Source: Arbacia lixula (taxonomy: Eukaryota > Echinodermata > Echinoidea > Arbacioida > Arbaciidae). From it: a stretch of 64,000 bases of DNA. This document shows positions 61,239 through 64,000 of this stretch, one piece after another. Under the pieces are notes generated by a model, which was given only the letters and a program-made list of their open reading frames with translations, was not told the DNA's origin and did not search any database. Position 1 is the first letter of the stretch. Each line of letters starts with the position of its first letter. The stretch spans positions 13,150,826-13,214,825 of the forward strand of contig OZ022597.1 of NCBI GenBank assembly GCA_963669155.1, given 5' to 3'. A program made the translations under genes and the position numbers.

Positions 61239-62553
61239 GTTTGTGTGTGTACACATATCCCGTGTTGCTGTGAATACTGGGCGGTTGACCAGTAGAGCCG
61301 AGCGCGCGAGCTATCACATGTTCGTTCAGTGTTCAATTTCGCTGGTCCTAAATATGGGGGTTGTAATGCCTGCAATCCCGAGAAAGCGAATTGCTCTGGA
61401 ATACATGAATGACAAGTGGCTGGCCGCTTTAACTCTCTTTTTCTTATGCTTGTCCTTCTGCTCAGAATCCTGGCCCTGAATAACAATGAGCCGCCGCTGA
61501 CTTACAAGCGCTTTCAGGACATCATCTCAATGATGGGCATTCCCGTCTACCCGGTTGACGCCCTGGAGGGAGAGGATGTGGAGAGACTCGACACCTTCAT
61601 CGAACCAAGCCATGAAGACAAGTATGGCATCCCCACCCTGGAGGAGCTAGGTAGGTGTCAGGATGGGGCGTGGTGGAGGGGGGCGTGGTGGAGGGGGGCG
61701 TTGTGGGGGGGGGGGGCGTGGTGGAGGGGGCGTGGTGGAGAGAGGGCGTGGTGGAGAGGGGGCGTGGTGGAGGGGGGGCGTTGTGGGGGGGGGGGCGTGG
61801 TGGAGGGGGCGTGGTGGAGAGGGGGCGTGGTGGAGAGAGGGCGTGGTGGAGAGGGGGCGTGGTGGAGAATGGGCGTGGTGGAGAGGGGGTGTGGTGGAGG
61901 GGGCGTGGTGGAGAGGGGGCGTGGTGGAGAGGGGGCGTGGTGGAGAATGGGCGTGGTGGAGAGGGGGTGTGGTGGAGGGGGCGTGGTGGAGAGGGGGCGT
62001 GGTGAAGAGGGGGCGTGGTGAAGAGGGGGCGTGGTGGAGGGGGCATGGTGGAGGGGGGGAATGGTGGAGAGGGGGAATGGTGGAGGGGGCGTGGTGGAGA
62101 GGGGGCATGGTGGAGGGGGCGTGGTGGAGGGGGGCGGGCATGGTGGAGAGGGGCGGGCATGGTGGAGAGGGGGGCATGGCGGAAGGAGCATGATGGAGGG
62201 AGGCGGGCGTGGTGGAGAGGGGGCATGGTGGAGGGGGTGTGGTGGAGAGGGGGCATGGTGGAGAGGGGGCATGGTGGAGGGGGGGCGTGGTGGAGGGAGG
62301 CGGGGACCTGGTGGAAGGGGCTGGGTATGGGGAGGCCATCTTGTGTTCTTTTGGGTGCTCTCTCAAACCTATGTGTCCTAAACAAACAACTGCTCAATGC
62401 AATCTGTGTGTATTGATGCTGAGCATGGTACATTAAACGTTAACATATGATATGTTTATCTCAGGATTTGACTTGGAGGACGTCCCCCCTCCTATGTGGA
62501 TCGGGGGTGAGACAGAGGCCAAGCAGAGGCTCGATCGCCACCTGGAAAGGAAG
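46022..62553 (+). CDS. cry: Cryptochrome, N-terminal half (five exons, continues beyond window)
   Basis: Exons 46022-46209, 55333-55441, 57711-57853, 61466-61650 and 62465-62553 join in consistent phases into 238 residues. This covers the photolyase-related alpha/beta domain of the cryptochrome/photolyase family. Signature segments are [94 protein letters not shown] and GGETEA, ending RLDRHLERK. The FAD-binding helical domain must lie downstream. The wording ([17 protein letters not shown]) is closer to vertebrate-type (type II) cryptochromes, repressors of CLOCK-BMAL, than to (6-4) photolyases as I know them, but the C-terminal half would decide. Residues 2-12 add a basic [11 protein letters not shown] extension. 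Introns are about 9.1, 2.3, 3.6 and 0.8 kb and packed with MITEs. Confidence 0.92.
46291..46471 (+). mobile_element. Hairpin MITE, family D, copy 1 (intron 1)
   Basis: From CTACAGCTCAAAGGAATTGG through a GGGAAA-rich arm to the centre GCTTTAGCCTAAAAGGC and back. The far terminus is lost after CCCTATGCC. About 180 bp can fold into one long stem. Confidence 0.75.
46710..46883 (+). pseudogene. Fragment of a SAP-domain-like transposon protein (intron 1)
   Basis: The frame reads [20 protein letters not shown] then [11 protein letters not shown], followed by KAEAALYL. It resembles the SAP helix-turn-helix motif (K-x-L-x-x-x-L-x-x-x-G, then K-x-x-L-x-x-L) found at the N terminus of some transposon-derived proteins. 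It has no splice sites in register with the cryptochrome frame and stops at 46883. I read it as an old mobile-element fragment; a small independent gene cannot be excluded. Confidence 0.4.
46884..47909. other. Intron 1 sequence, nothing recognised
   Basis: The frames at 47140-47415 and 47211-47573 overlap on opposite strands and show no domain. A CpG-containing stretch lies near 47060-47150. Confidence 0.4.
47910..48151. mobile_element. Family C MITE, internally deleted (intron 1)
   Basis: Both termini (GGGCATATACTGTACTGGGA and its inverse) are present, but the central part around AATGTTCGG is missing. The length is about 240 bp instead of 366. Confidence 0.75.
48717..49294. mobile_element. 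Long-TIR MITE bounded by CTAG (intron 1)
   Basis: The left end is CTAGGTGTTAAAAAAACT; the right end is the inverse of CTAGGGGTTAAAAAAAACTT. Inverted arms of about 200 bp share ACACTTTTGAAAAATGATTA and AATTACTTCTCTTG-like blocks. A related fragment lies near 42560-42620. Confidence 0.65.
49620..49712 (+). repeat. TCTCC/TCTTC-rich simple repeat
   Basis: Pyrimidine-only repeats of CTCTCCTCTC and CTTCTCTTCT. Overlapping frames on both strands are repeat readings. Confidence 0.9.
49882..50107 (+). mobile_element. Hairpin MITE, family D, copy 2 (intron 1)
   Basis: Complete: TACACTACAGCTCAAAGG to the inverse CCTTTGAGCTGGAGTGTA, centred on GCTTTAGCCTAAAAAGC. The arms are about 100 bp with few mismatches. 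Confidence 0.85.
50110..50321. mobile_element. Family B MITE, right half (intron 1)
   Basis: It contains TTTTGTACACAACATATGGG, GAGCACCTCGCATGTGACAT and the right terminus CAGGGTGAACTATCCCTTTAA minus its first base. The left half is missing. Confidence 0.65.
50724..50964. mobile_element. 241-bp TIR MITE (intron 1)
   Basis: Inverted ends of about 36 bp: GCCATCTGGTCCAATCCCAG and GCCATTTGGTCCAATCCCAA, both continuing TTGGTCCACTCACC. The interior holds a GGGTTAGGGTTAAGG stretch, similar to telomere sequence by chance. Confidence 0.75.
51159..51396. mobile_element. MITE family E, copy 1 (intron 1)
   Basis: The ends TAGCTTGGCTTCCAGGCTGT and the inverse of TAGCCTAATTCCAGGCTGTC. A second copy is at 54389-54562. 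Confidence 0.6.
51397..52470. other. Intron 1 sequence, nothing recognised
   Basis: AT-rich sequence with many ATGTACA motifs. Around 52020-52130 there is weak similarity to 48180-48240 and 5510-5570 (a dispersed repeat). No coding content. Confidence 0.4.
52471..52704 (+). mobile_element. Hairpin MITE, family D, copy 3 (intron 1)
   Basis: Complete: TACACTCCAGCTCAAAGG to the inverse CTTTGAGCTGTAGTGTA, centred on GCTTTAGCCTAAAAAGC. Confidence 0.85.
53369..53474 (+). repeat. (CA)n microsatellite with CCCA lead-in
   Basis: About 30 bp of CCCA/CACC units followed by roughly 70 bp of CA. The frames here are repeat readings. Confidence 0.95.
53567..53711. mobile_element. 145-bp GGGCGTTTCATGAAC-type MITE (intron 1)
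   Basis: The ends GGGCGTTTCATGAAC and the inverse of GGGCATATCATGAAC enclose inverted CTGACA/TGTCAG blocks and a short hairpin around CACCGTAGTGACAGTGAGAG. Confidence 0.65.
54150..54380 (+). mobile_element. Hairpin MITE, family D, copy 4 (intron 1)
   Basis: TACTACAGCTCAAAGGAATT to the inverse CTTTGAGCTATAGTG, centred on GCTTTAGCCTAAAAAGC. Confidence 0.85.
54389..54562. mobile_element. MITE family E, copy 2 (intron 1)
   Basis: TAGCCTTGTTTCCAGGCTGT at the left; the right end carries ATTAGAAATGTCCAACAACC then AACTAGGC, a decayed inverse terminus. Confidence 0.55.
54782..55274. mobile_element. ~490-bp MITE with GGGGCGTCTTCATCAGCCCG end (intron 1)
   Basis: The left end GGGGCGTCTTCATCAGCCCG pairs with the right end, the inverse of GGCTGTGTCTGCATTAGCCC. 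A second GGCGCGTCTGCATTAGCC block at about 54966 suggests two related elements nested or in tandem. Blocks of CGAAATAGCTA occur in both orientations. Confidence 0.55.
55333..55441 (+). CDS. cry: Cryptochrome exon 2
   Basis: Acceptor TTTGTTGTTCAG and donor AAGGTATAC. It completes Arg63 and encodes 36 residues, [20 protein letters not shown] to VLPRLFK, ending in phase 0. The segment is among the most conserved of the family. Confidence 0.92.
55735..56256. mobile_element. Family A MITE, copy 3, inverted (intron 2)
   Basis: TTAA on both flanks, with termini AGACAGCCAGTCCCTTTTTC and the inverse of AGATTGTCCGTCCCTTTTGC. It is in the opposite orientation to 761-1285. Confidence 0.85.
56639..56822 (+). 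mobile_element. Hairpin MITE, family D, copy 5 (intron 2, truncated)
   Basis: It starts ACTACAGCTCAAAGGAATTG, centred on GCTTTAGCCTAAAAATC, and is cut off after GCGGCTCCTTCCC. Confidence 0.8.
56823..57710. other. Intron 2 sequence, nothing recognised
   Basis: Anonymous AT-rich sequence up to the exon 3 acceptor (TTTGGTCCACCAG). About 57520-57660 has two diverged copies of a TTGATTTTGGAGACA/TTGAAGACA block. Confidence 0.4.
57711..57853 (+). CDS. cry: Cryptochrome exon 3
   Basis: Acceptor GGTCCACCAG; begins [20 protein letters not shown] and ends HTLYDPQ plus two bases of Glu. The donor is CAGGA then GTAAGTAC (phase 2). The next 0.86 kb is a tandem array of the exon's last bases plus this donor. 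Confidence 0.92.
57838..58716 (+). repeat. 40-bp minisatellite copied from the exon 3 end and its splice donor
   Basis: About 22 units, mostly 40-41 bp: CTCTATGACCCTCAGGAGTA, then AGTACTAGACACTGACCAGT. The first unit spans the real exon 3/intron 3 boundary (exon ends at 57853). The last few units are shorter or diverged. At least ten later units keep GAGTAAGTA or GAAGTAAGTA; others have GTAACTA or GTATG. Confidence 0.93.
59025..59484. mobile_element. Family B MITE, complete reference copy (intron 3)
   Basis: TTAA at both ends. The left terminus AGGGATAGTTCACCCTGAAA pairs with the inverse TTTCAGGGTGAACTATCTCT. Arms of more than 100 bp include GTGAAGGTTTGATGAAAAT and its inverse near the right end. 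This copy best defines the family. Confidence 0.85.
59925..60350 (+). pseudogene. CR1/L2-like LINE C-terminal fragment with 3' tail (intron 3)
   Basis: The frame contains [20 protein letters not shown], then [48 protein letters not shown] and [10 protein letters not shown]. This is the typical end of a CR1/L2/Jockey-type polyprotein, close in pattern to 26357-26806. It is followed by TAAGCGCTTTGGGCC, AAAAGCGCAGTATAAGTAAT and a TAATAA-rich tail. The copy is 5'-truncated and inserted in the sense direction of the cryptochrome gene. Confidence 0.8.
60352..61465. other. Intron 3, distal part; (TG)n at 61177-61253, otherwise no gene
   Basis: GC- and CpG-richer than its surroundings from about 60830 to 61400. 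A (GTAT)n/(TG)n microsatellite lies at 61177-61253. Frames across it are spurious. The exon 4 acceptor CTTGTCCTTCTGCTCAG follows. Confidence 0.5.
61466..61650 (+). CDS. cry: Cryptochrome exon 4
   Basis: It completes the split Glu and encodes [20 protein letters not shown] through GIPTLEEL plus one base of Gly (phase 1). Acceptor TTCTGCTCAG, donor CTAG then GTAGGT. A G-rich minisatellite begins about 13 bp into the next intron. The frame reading on into that repeat (to 62021) is intronic. Confidence 0.92.
61663..62325 (+). repeat. G-rich minisatellite, GGGGGCGTGGTGGAGA units (intron 4)
   Basis: About 660 bp of 15-18-bp units of the type GGGGGCGTGGTGGAGA with A/G and C/T variants, filling most of intron 4. 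Long frames on both strands (Gly/Trp/Arg-rich or Pro/His-rich) are repeat translations. Closely spaced G runs on the transcribed-sense strand could form quadruplexes. Confidence 0.95.
62465..62553 (+). CDS. cry: Cryptochrome exon 5
   Basis: Acceptor TATGTTTATCTCAG and donor AAGGTATGT. It completes Gly and encodes [20 protein letters not shown] then RLDRHLERK, ending in phase 0. The following exon is expected beyond 64000. Confidence 0.92.
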
Positions 62554-62599
62554 GTATGTTACCCATCATACATAACATCTCTCGGTCAAAGTGAGGCTC

Positions 62600-63079
62600 T
62601 ACAGTTCACCCTGAAAATAAGATGGTTTCGATGAAAGCAGAAGCATAAAAAGAAGCATATATGTGATAGTTTGACGAAAAATCCTTGAAAGGTTAAGAGA
62701 GTTAACAATATTTTGAAATTTCAATTTTGGGACGTCAGTTGTTTCGAAACAATTCCATAAATTGCTCTTTTTCTGTGTTTGACAACAGAATGATTTTTGT
62801 TCATACAAGTATGTGTCTAAAAAACGCATTTCTAATGATGTATCAAATGCACAGGTAAAAGGATACATATCTTTTTCAGAAAATGCACATTTTCGAAAGA
62901 AATTGTACACAACATAAGGGAGAGCACCTTGCATGTGATGTCGTAAAATGAAAATTTTAAACGATCATAACTTTCTTATCCTTTGATAGATTTTCATCAA
63001 ACCTTCACTAATATGTTTTATTTGTGTGTACCTGCGTTTATTGAAACCAGAATAATTTCAGGGTGAACTATCCCTTTAA
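62600..63079. mobile_element. Family B MITE (intron 5, left terminus damaged)
   Basis: It starts at ACAGTTCACCCTGAAAATAA without the AGGG end and finishes CAGGGTGAACTATCCCTTTAA minus nothing but its first base. The interior matches 59025-59484. Confidence 0.75.
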
Positions 63080-63652
63080 ACCCTATTCTGATTGGCTGGG
63101 GGAGGGGGGGGGGGTGCATATTGACCCTTTCTACCTAAAAAAGTCTGCGCCCTACTCACAATCGCTGTACAGCATGACATGCTTTCTCATTACTTTTGCT
63201 TTTGAAGTGTCTCACAACTTTTGAGACTCAAGTTTTAAAAAAAATGGACACACCTTTCAGAGTTTACGCAACATTATGTAATCACCTATCAGACCAAAAT
63301 CTGACAAAAAGTGACATTCACATAGAAGGTTTGTGTACAAAATGCTGCTTTTCCTATACTGCTCTATATCACTGTCAATTGTACCTCTTAGGCCTTTTGC
63401 ATAATCACATTATTCATCCAATTTATCAAAATATATATCTGAAGCAAAAAAAAAATAGAGAGAAAATACTAAAAAAAAAAACCAATGCAGTGCATAAGAA
63501 ATACGAATAAACAAAGAACATAAGCATTGATTTGAAATTTCTACTTTTTGTCATGAAATTGTTGATTATGTAAAAAAGTTTGACCTTTATACCAATTTTT
63601 GTTAATGAAGTATGAATACATTTGTAAAATATGCAGAAGTTAGCGGGTTAAA
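63080..63652. other. Intron 5 sequence, nothing recognised
   Basis: A G run near 63100-63113, A-rich runs near 63448 and 63470, and no coding exon with flanking splice sites. The 104-codon frame at 63196 lacks any motif. Confidence 0.4.
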
Positions 63653-64000
63653 GGGCATATACTGTACTGGGAAGGCAAAAAGCCTTCAAAATATAATTGT
63701 TAGCAATCTTCTTGCCAATGGTCTTAAATTCATGTATTGTCTATTTTAGAAGCTTGCTGAAAGTTATTTGCCCTCAAATGATCTACATTTGGAGTAATGA
63801 GTGATTAAATCACAAATCCTCAAAATGTTCGGGCGGAACATTTTGAAGATTTAATCATTAATAATTAATTACTCCATATGTGGATCATTTGAGGGCAAAT
63901 AACTTTCAGCAAGCTTCTAAAATAGACAATACATGAATTTAAGACCATTGGCAAGAAGATTGCTAACAATAACATTTTGAAGGCTTTTTTGCCTTCCCAG
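63653..64000. mobile_element. Family C MITE, cut by the window end (intron 5)
   Basis: It starts GGGCATATACTGTACTGGGA, with the centre around AATGTTCGGGCGGAACATTT, and reaches TTGCCTTCCCAG at the last base, about 14 bp short of its terminus. Of the four copies it has the most perfect arms. Confidence 0.85.

Noticed and set aside
61416..62433. Long open frames (up to 278 codons) on both strands
   Set aside because: They are translations of the intron 4 G-rich minisatellite; open in many frames at once, with low-complexity Gly/Trp or Pro/His content. Only 61466-61650 is coding.

Overview
This window is eukaryotic, AT-rich, intron-bearing DNA dominated by small DNA transposons (MITEs), with LINE and LTR-retrotransposon remnants and many microsatellites. 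The two recognisable genes (an animal cryptochrome and a pair of ISG12/IFI27-like genes), tRNA-Leu primed LTR remnants and the repeat style fit a marine invertebrate deuterostome. An echinoderm is my best guess, but no species-diagnostic marker is visible.

Layout: 1-5.7 kb is nested MITEs and fold-back elements. 5.67-25.6 kb and 29.0-43.05 kb are two diverged copies of one segmental duplication. Each carries one two-exon ISG12-like gene on the minus strand (A, 6540-7582; B, 29866-30883). Both copies have taken or lost transposons independently, so several insertions in one copy have an empty site in the other. Copy A holds two examples of an unusual non-autonomous DNA transposon built from CCAGTAGAAA decamers in both orientations (8333-10353; 19993-22486). 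25.6-29.0 kb separates the copies and contains a LINE fragment and MITEs. The right copy carries about 3.6 kb of extra sequence (39.0-42.6 kb).

From 46.0 kb to the end lies the 5' half of a cryptochrome gene on the plus strand: five coding exons, 238 residues, with mutually consistent splice phases, continuing past the window. Its introns hold five copies of one hairpin MITE in the same orientation. Two minisatellites sit against consecutive splice donors; one of them has amplified the exon 3 end together with its donor.

No RNA gene, CRISPR array or other convincing protein gene was found. Most other open frames are chance readings of repeats. All comparisons were made by eye; no alignment or database search was run.
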